From positions 1-64,000 of the forward strand of contig NZ_CADCXN010000047.1 in assembly GCF_902806695.1 (NCBI RefSeq): a DNA stretch of 64,000 nucleotides, read 5' to 3'. Below are positions 28,530 to 36,699 of the stretch, one piece after another; the stretch's first letter is position 1, and each line of letters starts with the position of its first letter. A model generated the notes under the pieces. It saw nothing but the letters and a program-made list of their open reading frames with translations. It was not told the DNA's origin and did not search any database. A program made the translations under genes and the position numbers. Origin of the DNA: Candidatus Methylobacter favarea. GTDB taxonomy: Bacteria; Pseudomonadota; Gammaproteobacteria; Methylococcales; Methylomonadaceae.

Positions 28530-28717
28530 TTAATTCTACTTTGTAGATGACATGATGACTATTCTCCAAGATCGTCATTCCGGCATGGAGTCACTCCGGG
28601 CTATCCTTCCCGGAATTCACACTACAGGGACGTATTGAGCTTACCATCCCTGGCACTGGATACCCGCTTCCCGGCGGGTATGACGAGCTTACGCATAATC
28701 TGACAAAGTAGAATTAA
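28530..28717. repeat. 188-bp MITE-like element with perfect 15-bp terminal inverted repeats
   Basis: The ends TTAATTCTACTTTGT (28530-28544) and ACAAAGTAGAATTAA (28703-28717) are exact complements. The interior carries a repeat core (28573-28606) present identically over 34 bases at 46940-46973, and a second palindromic part (CCCGCTTCCCGGCGGG). No coding capacity. It sits between ureD and ureA and may have split the urease operon. Confidence 0.7.
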
Positions 28718-28761
28718 CGCACGATAATTTAATGGTGGTGCATCGCCGTGGTAAATCCGCG

Positions 28762-29613
28762 TCAGGTCGCCCAGATCCTGGGCTTGCAGGCGCGGCGATT
28801 ATTAAACCCGGGCCTGAGCGCTTCCCATATTAATGTGAATACTTTCCGTACCGGTTCGGCCTGTTCTCCCAGCATTCGGCCTACCAATACGCCATTGATT
28901 AATGTGGCGCCAAAAAAACGATATTGATCAGCAATGGCGCAGGCTTTTTCCAATTCGGCCCGGCCGGCCGGATAGGCGAGTAATGAAGCCATTAAGGCGT
29001 GTCCGCCCAGGCCGCAAAGCGAATCAAGCATGGCGCTCTCCACGGTGATTTGTTCAATCAGCCGTGGCTTGCCGTTGCTGTATATTCCAATCGTTATCTG
29101 CGCGGCGTCGGCGGAAAAAATTTCATCACAGGCCGGACGTCCGAAGCTGACCATTTCCCAGCCAAAAAAACGGGCATTTTCCGCCAATTCTATCCGCAAT
29201 GAACTTGCAACCTTTGCGCCCTTGAATAACAGGGTTTCCTGCGGCAACCATTCAAGCACGGCATTGCCGGCTACTTTTAAAAGCACATCCTGATAAGCTG
29301 TTTTACCATTGCTGCGATAAAATTTAGCCGCTGAGGGCGTCGTGATTAATACTTCAGAATCTTCCCGGCAGTCAATTTTAATTTCCAGTTCATCCCCGCC
29401 AATCACGCCGCCTGGAGGATGAATCAGATACACATGGCAAACCGGACCTTCAGGGTAAAAAGGACGCTGAACCAGCAACGGGCCATAATGGCTGCGATCG
29501 GTTAAATAGGTTGTTGCTTGCCGGTTTTCAAATCCCAAGGATAGTTTAGCGTGCCACGCATTAAATTTTTGTTCCTTATCTGATAAAACAGTTAGCGATG
29601 ACGGAACCGGCAT
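28762..29613 (-). CDS. ureD: Urease accessory protein UreD
   Basis: The accessory protein (UreH in some species) that binds apo-urease first and carries nickel from UreG to the active site. The VQRPFYPEGPVCHVYLIHPPGG segment, TTPSAAKFYRS and LEWLPQETLLFKGA are family signatures. Length 283 aa is normal. It is transcribed in the same direction as ureABCEFG but is separated from ureA by the MITE-like element. The HupE/UreJ gene lies four bases upstream. Confidence 0.95.
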   Translation of the reverse strand: MPVPSSLTVLSDKEQKFNAWHAKLSLGFENRQATTYLTDRSHYGPLLVQRPFYPEGPVCHVYLIHPPGGVIGGDELEIKIDCREDSEVLITTPSAAKFYRSNGKTAYQDVLLKVAGNAVLEWLPQETLLFKGAKVASSLRIELAENARFFGWEMVSFGRPACDEIFSADAAQITIGIYSNGKPRLIEQITVESAMLDSLCGLGGHALMASLLAYPAGRAELEKACAIADQYRFFGATLINGVLVGRMLGEQAEPVRKVFTLIWEALRPGFNNRRACKPRIWAT

Positions 29614-29617
29614 TGAT

Positions 29618-30184
29618 TTAACCGGCCGCTAAAAAATATAAGCCGCTACTCAAACAAGTCAATGAAAATAGGTAATTAGCGCGTTTACCTGTACTTAGGC
29701 CCAAGAGGATGCCGCTCATACAAATCATTAAACTCATCAGCAATAATGCAGAAAAATAGCTAATGACAGGGGCGCCTTGCGGAATTTCCGCAGCATGCGC
29801 ATAGCCATGGAAAACGGCAAAAAATGCTGTAGCAGAAAAAAATAATCCTGAAAGTTGTTTCTGATTGACGCTGGCCAGCAAGCCAAACACCATTACCGAT
29901 ACAGTAATAAGTAGTTCAATAAAAGGGATGTGTACAGCATAAGAACGCATCAGTGCTCCGGCTGACATCAGCGCCAGAAATATGCCTGGAAACAAAATGA
30001 TGGCTTTACCGCCCTGTTTAGCTGCACAAATCCCAACTGCTATCAAGACCAGTAAATGATCGGCTCCGGTTAAAGGATGCAATAAGCCGCTCAAAAAACC
30101 ATTATCACTCATTTCTCCGGAATGCGCATAGAGTGCGGGTGACGCTAAACACAAGACCATACTTGACCAATATTTAAAACGCAT
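29618..30184 (-). CDS. HupE/UreJ family nickel permease
   Basis: A 188-aa membrane protein with a signal peptide ending in ALYAHSG and about six hydrophobic segments. The HPLTGADHLL motif and FHGYAHAAE carry the conserved His/Asp residues that bind nickel in HupE and UreJ proteins. In a urease cluster it is expected to import nickel for the enzyme. GAGAGG precedes ATG 30184; 15 upstream in-frame codons are rejected. Four bases separate it from ureD, so they are probably one transcript. Confidence 0.88.
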   Translation of the reverse strand: MRFKYWSSMVLCLASPALYAHSGEMSDNGFLSGLLHPLTGADHLLVLIAVGICAAKQGGKAIILFPGIFLALMSAGALMRSYAVHIPFIELLITVSVMVFGLLASVNQKQLSGLFFSATAFFAVFHGYAHAAEIPQGAPVISYFSALLLMSLMICMSGILLGLSTGKRANYLFSLTCLSSGLYFLAAG

Positions 30185-30310
30185 AGTTGTACCTCTCAAA
30201 GTAAATATTTTTGTAATTATCCAGCACATCTGTAAATAAGTCGGCGGAATCAGGCTCGTGTGCGCTCAATAGTTAGCTGTTTACTATAAATGCTAAAGCT
30301 CCCAGGCGAA

Positions 30311-31006
30311 TTACACTGTTAAATAGCGCTGGACAACATCCTCATTAAGCGCTTCTATTTTTCCGGCTGCGACTATCCGGCCTTTTTCCATAATGCTGAA
30401 ACTGTCGGTCACTCGCCTGGCGAAATGCAGTTTTTGCTCAACCAAAAGCACAGTCAGGCCATGCTCTTTATTCAGGCGGATAATAATATCGCCGATTTCC
30501 TTGACGATATTAGGCTGAATGCCTTCCGTGGGTTCATCAAGAATTAACAGGGTCGGTTCAATAACCAGCGCCCGCCCTATCGCCAGCTGCTGCTGCTGGC
30601 CGCCCGACAAGTCTCCGCCGCGCCGGTGCAGCATCTGTTTCAGCACCGGAAAAAATTTAAATACCCGCTCGGGTATTTCCTTTAAGCCATCCTTGCGGGC
30701 GCTCAAACCGGTTTTCAAATTTTCTTCAACGGTCAGCAGGGAAAAAATTTCCCGCCCCTGCGGAACAAACCCGACGCCTATGGACGCGCGCGCTTCCGCC
30801 GGAAGTTTTGTTATATCCTGCCAGTTCAGCAATATGGAGCCCGATGCCGACGGCAGAAGTCCCATCAGGCATTGCAGCAGCGTCGTTTTACCGACGCCGT
30901 TGCGGCCCATCAGACAAACGCATGCGCCTTCGGGAATATCCAGGCTGATGTCCCATAGGGTATGGCTTTGTTTATAAAACTGGTTTAACCCCTGTATTTT
31001 AAGCAT
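30311..31006 (-). CDS. urtE: Urea ABC transporter ATP-binding protein UrtE
   Basis: One of two ATPases of the high-affinity urea importer, related to branched-chain amino-acid LivF. Walker A GRNGVGKTT, the signature LSGGQQQQLA, Walker B LLILDEPTEGIQP and the H-loop region are all present. At 231 aa it has normal length. It is the last gene of urtABCDE and begins three bases after urtD ends. Confidence 0.94.
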   Translation of the reverse strand: MLKIQGLNQFYKQSHTLWDISLDIPEGACVCLMGRNGVGKTTLLQCLMGLLPSASGSILLNWQDITKLPAEARASIGVGFVPQGREIFSLLTVEENLKTGLSARKDGLKEIPERVFKFFPVLKQMLHRRGGDLSGGQQQQLAIGRALVIEPTLLILDEPTEGIQPNIVKEIGDIIIRLNKEHGLTVLLVEQKLHFARRVTDSFSIMEKGRIVAAGKIEALNEDVVQRYLTV

Positions 31007-31009
31007 TCC

Positions 31010-31846
31010 CTAGCTTCCCAGATAAACTTCAATAACCCGCGCATTATTCTGCACTTCGTTCATACTGCCCTCGGCAAGCACCGAGCCTTCATGCAAAACC
31101 GTCACTTTTCTGGCGATGGAGCGCACAAATTCCATATCATGTTCGACCACCACGACCGAATGCTTGCCTTCCAGCGCCAATAACAGTTCAGCCGTGCGTT
31201 CGGTTTCCTGATGCGTCATTCCCGCTACCGGCTCGTCAACCAGCAATACCTTCGGCTGCTGCATTAACAGCATGCCGATTTCCAGCCATTGCTTCTGCCC
31301 GTGCGATAATGATCCGGCTTCCTGATGGCTCAGCTCTTTTAAACCGATGGTTTCCAGCGTCTCATCAATGAAATCATTTTGTTCGCCGCTTAATTTTGCA
31401 AACAGGGTGGACCAGACCCGTTTATCGGTTCGCATAGCCAGCTCCAGGTTGTTAAATACCGGCAATTGCTCGAACACAGTGGGTTTTTGAAATTTTCGGC
31501 AGATGCCGGCCTGAGCAATGGCCGGTTCATCCAGCTTCAGCAGATCAATATTTTGACCAAAAAATACCGATCCGGTATCCGGTTTGGTCTTGCCGGTAAT
31601 GAGATCCATCATGGTTGTTTTACCGGCGCCATTTGGCCCAATAATACAGCGCAATTCGCCCTCATCAATATAAAGATTCAGCTTGTTCAGCGCGCGAAAA
31701 CCATCAAAACTGACGCTGATATCTTCCAGATATAGTATGGGGCCGTGCGTTGTGTCCAGTGCGGAGTCCTGAACCGGCTCAGGAATAAGAAAATCAAACA
31801 CTTTACCGCGCCGCATCAATTGCCGCGTTATTGTCAACAGCTCCAT
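31010..31846 (-). CDS. urtD: Urea ABC transporter ATP-binding protein UrtD
   Basis: The second ATPase of the urea importer (LivG-like). GPNGAGKTTMMDL (Walker A), SLSHGQKQWLEIG (UrtD-type signature), VLLVDEPVAGMTHQE (Walker B) and VVVEHDMEFV (H-loop) are visible. The first 40 residues are an N-terminal extension typical of UrtD. Its ATG shares one base with the urtC stop, showing translational coupling. Confidence 0.94.
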   Translation of the reverse strand: MELLTITRQLMRRGKVFDFLIPEPVQDSALDTTHGPILYLEDISVSFDGFRALNKLNLYIDEGELRCIIGPNGAGKTTMMDLITGKTKPDTGSVFFGQNIDLLKLDEPAIAQAGICRKFQKPTVFEQLPVFNNLELAMRTDKRVWSTLFAKLSGEQNDFIDETLETIGLKELSHQEAGSLSHGQKQWLEIGMLLMQQPKVLLVDEPVAGMTHQETERTAELLLALEGKHSVVVVEHDMEFVRSIARKVTVLHEGSVLAEGSMNEVQNNARVIEVYLGS

Positions 31847-32934
31847 TAGACGGACCTCCTTTTCGGGCGCAGTAAGCCGACCAGTCCATACGGCAGAAAC
31901 AGGGTGACCAGAATAAATAAGGCGCCCAGGGCAAACAGCCAGACTTCCGGCAATGCGGCGGTGAAAAATGATTTGCCGAAATTGACCAGAACAGCACCGA
32001 CAACAGCGCCATATAAAGTACAGCGCCCTCCTACCGCAACCCAGATCACCAGTTCGATTGAATTTAAAGGTGAAAACTCGCCCGGATTAATAATGCCAAC
32101 CTGGGGCACATAAAGCGCCCCTGCTATGCCCGCCATAACGGCTGAAAAAACAAAGATCCACAGTTTGAACAGCTCCACTTTATAACCGATAAAGCGGGTT
32201 CTGCTTTCGGTATCGCGAAGCGCAATAACGACCCGGCCCAGTTTTGAGCTTACCACAACCCGGCAGGCCAGATATCCGCCCGCTAAGGCGAATGCAGTCA
32301 TCATGAAAATAATGACCCGGACATTATCAGATTGCAAATTAAAACCCAGTATATCTTTAAAATCAGTCAAGCCGTTATTGCCGCCAAAGCCCATTTCATT
32401 ACGGAAAAACGCCAATAACAAGGCATAAGTCATGGCCTGGGTGATAATGGACAGATAAACGCCGGTGACCCTGGACCTAAAGGCCAACCAGCCAAAAACA
32501 TAAGCTAAAAGCCCCGGCGCCAGCACCACCATTATGATGGCAAACCAGAATTGATCGAAACCGTGCCAATACCAGGGCAGTTCCTGCCAGTCCAGAAACA
32601 ACATAAAATCGGGTAAGACAGGATTACCGTAAACACCGCGGTCGCCAATCTGGCGCATCAGGTACATGCCCATGGCGTAACCGCCAAGTGCAAAAAAAGC
32701 GCCGTGTCCCAGAGTCAATATTCCGCAATACCCCCAAACCATATCCACGGCGAGCGCCAGTAAAGCATAACTTAAATATTTGCCGAATAATGTCACGGTA
32801 TAAGTAGGCAGATGAAACAGGGATGATGCCGGGACCAGCAGATTAAACAACGGAACCAGCATAATAACAGCAGCCAGCACGGCTAGAAAAATTTTCCCGC
32901 TCAAGTCATCCTGAAGGATTTTAGTAATAAACAC
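31846..32934 (-). CDS. urtC: Urea ABC transporter permease UrtC
   Basis: A LivM-type permease of 362 aa with about ten hydrophobic segments. The WGYCGILTLGHGAFFALGGY motif, SRVTGVYLSIITQAMTYAL and the VALRDTESRTRFIGY loop that contacts the ATPases are diagnostic of UrtC. It lies two bases after urtB and shares its stop with the urtD start. Confidence 0.94.
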   Translation of the reverse strand: MFITKILQDDLSGKIFLAVLAAVIMLVPLFNLLVPASSLFHLPTYTVTLFGKYLSYALLALAVDMVWGYCGILTLGHGAFFALGGYAMGMYLMRQIGDRGVYGNPVLPDFMLFLDWQELPWYWHGFDQFWFAIIMVVLAPGLLAYVFGWLAFRSRVTGVYLSIITQAMTYALLLAFFRNEMGFGGNNGLTDFKDILGFNLQSDNVRVIIFMMTAFALAGGYLACRVVVSSKLGRVVIALRDTESRTRFIGYKVELFKLWIFVFSAVMAGIAGALYVPQVGIINPGEFSPLNSIELVIWVAVGGRCTLYGAVVGAVLVNFGKSFFTAALPEVWLFALGALFILVTLFLPYGLVGLLRPKRRSV

Positions 32935-32936
32935 TG

Positions 32937-34637
32937 TTAGCCCTCCGCCGCCCGCCCTTTCTGCGGAAATAACCCGCGCGGCCTTTTTTGGATGAACAAA
33001 ATAATGAATAGCAATACCAGGATTTTTGCCAATACTGCGCCCGCATAAGGTTCCAGGAATTTATTTGCCAGGCCCAATGACAGTCCGCTGATCATCGCCC
33101 CCCAAAGATTTCCTACACCTCCGAAAACAACGACCATGAAGGAATCGATAATATAGGCCTGACCCAGATTCGGGCCGACATTCGTGAGCTGGCTTAAGGC
33201 CACGCCGGCCACGCCGGCGATGCCTGAACCCAGGCCAAAGGTCATCGCGTCAACCCATTCGGTTTTGATGCCCATCGCCTTGGCCATGGAACGATTTTGT
33301 GCAACAGCCCTGACTTCCAGACCAAGACGGGTTTTTTTCAATACTGCAAGCAGCATCAAAAATACCAGTAAAGTGAAGCCGATAATGTATAGCCTGTTAA
33401 GCGTCAAGGTTAAAACGCTGTTAATTTCCAGCGAGCCGCTCATCCATGAGGGCGTGGTTACCGAACGATTTAAAGGCGAGAATACCGTCCTCACCAACTG
33501 CTGAAGCAGCAGACTGATGCCGAAAGTCGCCAGCAAGGTTTCCAGGGGGCGTCCATATAAAAAGCGGATCACTCCACGCTCAATAAGAATTCCAAAGAGC
33601 CCGGACACCGCAAATGCCGCAGGAATGGCTATAAACAAGAAAATATCGATATGATTGGGCATTAGCAGTTGCACGACATAGGTGGTATAGGCGCCCAGCA
33701 TGATCAATTCACCGTGCGCCATGTTAATGACGCCCATCACGCCAAAGGTAATGGCCAAGCCGATAGCCGCCAAAACCAGCACAGAGCCCAGGCTCAAGCC
33801 GAAAAACAGGGTTTGCAGATGTTCATAAAAGCTGACTCTTGATTCAATTTTTTTAATGGCGTTTGTTGCAGCCTCAATAATTTGAGGATCCTGTTCCAGG
33901 TAATTGCCGGCGCTGTCCTTCTCAAGCAGTTCTTTTAATTCGGTGTTAAATTCCGGGTCCAAGGTCACTGACAGACTTTTTATTGCCTCAAGGCGAACAT
34001 TCAGGTCATCAGCATGCAAATCGACCATTGCCAGCGAGGCTTTGATGGCGGTTCTGACGTCATAATCGGTTTCTGTCGGCAAAATGGTTCTCAGAAATTT
34101 CACGGTATCTTCATTCAAAACGTTGCCAATGCTTTTAACCGCCTTAAGGCGGATGTCAGGGTCTTTCACAGACATATCCAACTGCGCTAGGCTGGTTCTG
34201 AGCGTTTTTCTCAGTCGATTATTGATTTTTATCTTGGCCACGCTGCCCTGGCTGACTTCGCCAATGTTCTGGCCGCTAATAACATCAGTCAGCCGGTAGC
34301 CGCCAGGAGTAGTCTCTGCTGAATAAATACGCTGAGTTGCATCTTTGGCATAAAACAGACGATCATGCACCAGGCGCTCGAACACCAGCCGGGTCCGTTT
34401 ATCATTGAGCCGGGTTATTTGCTTTATTACCGCTATCTTTTGACTAAAATCACCTTCCTTAAACTGATTAAGCAAATTTTCAAAGACGGAAGCGGCTTTT
34501 TCATGCGCTGCTGCCTCGCTTCGGGTTTTAACCTCCGGGCTTATCTGATTATCGGCGAAAGTTAAAGATGAAATAAAAATAATCAAACTGAACAGCTTAA
34601 CAAGATAGCTGCTCCAAACAGACCGCTTTTTCTTCAT
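32937..34637 (-). CDS. urtB: Urea ABC transporter permease UrtB
   Basis: A LivH-type permease (566 aa). A signal-like hydrophobic start is followed by a helical, HEAT-like soluble region (about residues 30-270, with repeated DxDVRTAIKASLA-type units) as usual for UrtB. The membrane permease domain follows, with LAITFGVMGVINMAHGELIMLGAY and MAKAMGIKTEWVDAMTFGLGSGIAG. It is separated from urtA by 110 bases that hold a hairpin. Confidence 0.93.
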   Translation of the reverse strand: MKKKRSVWSSYLVKLFSLIIFISSLTFADNQISPEVKTRSEAAAHEKAASVFENLLNQFKEGDFSQKIAVIKQITRLNDKRTRLVFERLVHDRLFYAKDATQRIYSAETTPGGYRLTDVISGQNIGEVSQGSVAKIKINNRLRKTLRTSLAQLDMSVKDPDIRLKAVKSIGNVLNEDTVKFLRTILPTETDYDVRTAIKASLAMVDLHADDLNVRLEAIKSLSVTLDPEFNTELKELLEKDSAGNYLEQDPQIIEAATNAIKKIESRVSFYEHLQTLFFGLSLGSVLVLAAIGLAITFGVMGVINMAHGELIMLGAYTTYVVQLLMPNHIDIFLFIAIPAAFAVSGLFGILIERGVIRFLYGRPLETLLATFGISLLLQQLVRTVFSPLNRSVTTPSWMSGSLEINSVLTLTLNRLYIIGFTLLVFLMLLAVLKKTRLGLEVRAVAQNRSMAKAMGIKTEWVDAMTFGLGSGIAGVAGVALSQLTNVGPNLGQAYIIDSFMVVVFGGVGNLWGAMISGLSLGLANKFLEPYAGAVLAKILVLLFIILFIQKRPRGLFPQKGRAAEG

Positions 34638-34671
34638 AGTATTAGCTTAATAAAATGTACAGGCCGGGATT

Positions 34672-34702
34672 CCGATTCCCATGCTTCCCGCATGGGAATC
34701 GG
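34672..34702 (-). promoter_or_regulatory. Perfect hairpin between urtA and urtB
   Basis: CCGATTCCCATGC (34672-34684) and GCATGGGAATCGG (34690-34702) pair over 13 bp with a five-base loop. No T-run follows on the minus strand, so it is more likely a partial terminator or mRNA-stabilising element. It would allow more binding protein (UrtA) than membrane parts to be made. Confidence 0.65.
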
Positions 34703-34747
34703 ATAAATACGCATTCTGTTGCTATCCCTGTTATTTCTTAATTAACC

Positions 34748-35983
34748 TCAGAAATTTTGACCAGAACATTTTTTAGTCTTTTTGTTGTAATTGCCGCAGC
34801 GTAACTCCTTACTCCAGTTAGCCAGGATAATCTTGCTTTCCGGCAGGAAATCCGTCCAGGCATCGCCATCAACCAGATCCTTGGTTTTCCATACGGTTTC
34901 AAACTGGCCATTTTCCTGAATTTCGCCGATCAACACGGGTTTTGATAAATGATGATTGACAATCATTTTGGCTGTGCCTCCAGTCAAGTTGGGAAAAGTC
35001 ATGCCCAGCATGGCCTGCTCAACCTTGTCAGTATCGGTTGTCCCTGCCTTTTCAACGGCCTTCACCCACATATTAAAACCAATATAATGCGCTTCCATGG
35101 GATCATTGGTCACGCGCTTCGGATCTTTAATAAACTCATGCCACTGTTTGATAAATGCCGTGTTTTCAGGCGTATCGATACTCATAAAATAGTTCCAGGC
35201 TGCCAGATGCCCAACCAGCGGCTTGGTGTCTATGCCGGAAAGTTCTTCTTCACCCACAGATAAGGCTACCACCGGAATGTTTTCTGCGGATATGCCCTGA
35301 TTGCCCAGTTCCTTGTAAAAAGGCACATTGGCATCGCCGTTAATGGTGGAGACGACTGCCGTTTTCTTTCCGGTAGAGCCGAATTTCTTGAGGTCTGCAA
35401 CTATGCTTTGCCAATCCGAGTGGCCGAACGGCGTATAGTTGATCATGATATCCTTCTCGGAAACGCCTTTCATTTTGAGGTAGGATTCAAGAATTTTATT
35501 GGTTGTCCTTGGGTAAACATAATCCGTGCCGGCCAGCACCCAGCGTTTTACTCCCAGATCCTTCATCAGGTAATCAACCGCCGGAATAGCTTGCTGATTC
35601 GGCGCAGCGCCCGTATAAAATACGTTTTTGGACGATTCCTCGCCTTCATATTGAACAGGATAGAACAGCAATCCGTTCAGTTCTTCAAATACCGGTAAAA
35701 CCGATTTACGCGATACCGAAGTCCAGCATCCGAACACGGCGGCTACTTTATCCTTTTGCAATAATTCCCTGGCTTTTTCAGCAAACAGCGGCCAGTTGGA
35801 TGCAGGATCAACGACGACAGCTTCAAGCTTTTTGCCCAGCAAACCGCCTTTTTTGTTCTGCGCGTCAACCAGCATTAGCATAGTGTCTTTTAACGTCGTT
35901 TCACTGATCGCCATAGTGCCGGATAAAGAATGCAGGACGCCGACCTTGATCGTATCTTCCGCTCTGGCAGAGGCAGTAAACAC
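34748..35983 (-). CDS. urtA: Urea ABC transporter substrate-binding protein UrtA, signal peptide frameshifted
   Basis: The periplasmic urea-binding protein. TIKVGVLHSLSGTMAISE, GCWTSVSRKSVLPVFE and YPVQYEGEESSKNVFYTGA are typical, and the C-terminus (LRCGNYNKKTKKCSGQNF) is that of UrtA. The open frame can start only at GTG 35983, in the middle of the signal peptide. Upstream in the same frame the codons LLVIAGF continue the hydrophobic core but no start exists. ATG 36048 in the neighbouring frame (MNKNSFLK) supplies the missing n-region, and a single missing base, or a -1 slip on T-TTT-TTA at about 36028-36034, would join them. Otherwise the gene looks intact. Confidence 0.9.
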   Translation of the reverse strand: MFTASARAEDTIKVGVLHSLSGTMAISETTLKDTMLMLVDAQNKKGGLLGKKLEAVVVDPASNWPLFAEKARELLQKDKVAAVFGCWTSVSRKSVLPVFEELNGLLFYPVQYEGEESSKNVFYTGAAPNQQAIPAVDYLMKDLGVKRWVLAGTDYVYPRTTNKILESYLKMKGVSEKDIMINYTPFGHSDWQSIVADLKKFGSTGKKTAVVSTINGDANVPFYKELGNQGISAENIPVVALSVGEEELSGIDTKPLVGHLAAWNYFMSIDTPENTAFIKQWHEFIKDPKRVTNDPMEAHYIGFNMWVKAVEKAGTTDTDKVEQAMLGMTFPNLTGGTAKMIVNHHLSKPVLIGEIQENGQFETVWKTKDLVDGDAWTDFLPESKIILANWSKELRCGNYNKKTKKCSGQNF

Positions 35984-36020
35984 AAATCCTGCAATTACTA
36001 GCAGAGTGGTAAAAGATCTG

Positions 36021-36344
36021 ATGGTTTTAAAAAAGAATTTTTATTCATTTCATAATCTGCTAAGCCGGCTAAAAATAAAACCCAAAGCAACAAAAAAAGC
36101 GGAACAAACTGAACAGACTGAAACCTTCACGCCCGCCGTTCGAGTAAAAACCCAGTCCAAGCCAACTATAATTAAGCCACAACAACAGATACCGTTAGCC
36201 GGCCCCCTCACAGCAAAACACGCTCAGCAGCCGCCTGCTGCCCATATTGAGCAAAACACTGAAAAAGACTGGCAAAACAGGGAAATAACCATTTTTAACC
36301 AGGGCGACACTGTCATTCTGGAGTTTGGCAATAACCGGCGTTGA
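36021..36344 (+). CDS. Possible small Q/T/P-rich protein, unknown
   Basis: A 107-codon plus-strand frame whose first nine codons overlap the frameshifted 5' end of urtA on the other strand. The middle is rich in Thr, Gln, Lys and Pro; the end (REITIFNQGDTVILEFGNN) looks like a small beta structure. No clear ribosome binding site precedes ATG 36021 and the start could be later. The cobalamin riboswitch begins about 40 bases after its stop. No family recognised. Confidence 0.35.
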   Translation: MVLKKNFYSFHNLLSRLKIKPKATKKAEQTEQTETFTPAVRVKTQSKPTIIKPQQQIPLAGPLTAKHAQQPPAAHIEQNTEKDWQNREITIFNQGDTVILEFGNNRR

Positions 36345-36384
36345 CAGTTGATTAAATTTGATTAACGCCTGCAATATCTTATAA

Positions 36385-36580
36385 TGCCTGTTACTTTCAG
36401 GTTCCAGAGGGTTTTTACACCTAATGGTTAAACGGGAAGTCGGTAAGGTTACGGCCAAATCCGACGCTGCCCCCGCAACGGTATATTAAGTAAAGAGTCA
36501 TCTTATGCCACTGTGTTATCAGCATGGGAAGGTGATGATTCAGGCCCACGCCGCTTATAAGCCCGGAGACCGGCCCGAAA
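36385..36580 (+). promoter_or_regulatory. Cobalamin (AdoCbl-type) riboswitch
   Basis: The conserved elements appear in order: GGTTCCAGAGGG (36400-36411), TAAACGGGAAG, GACGCTGCCCCCGCAACGG (36463-36481), GAAGGTGATGATT, and the B12 box AAGCCCGGAGACCGGCC (36559-36575). Downstream, CTGTCTGCGAAAAAGACAG and a CGGAGG/CCTCCG pair could form the expression platform before btuB. Cobalamin binding would repress btuB and btuM. Confidence 0.93.
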
Positions 36581-36699
36581 GTATAATTCGGTACAGCGGA
36601 GGGCTGTCTGCGAAAAAGACAGTGCTTCTTGGTATCCCACTTCTTCTTTTGTCCTCCGTTGTGTAAACAACTATTTGCGCGGGCGGCGCCGAGGACAAC

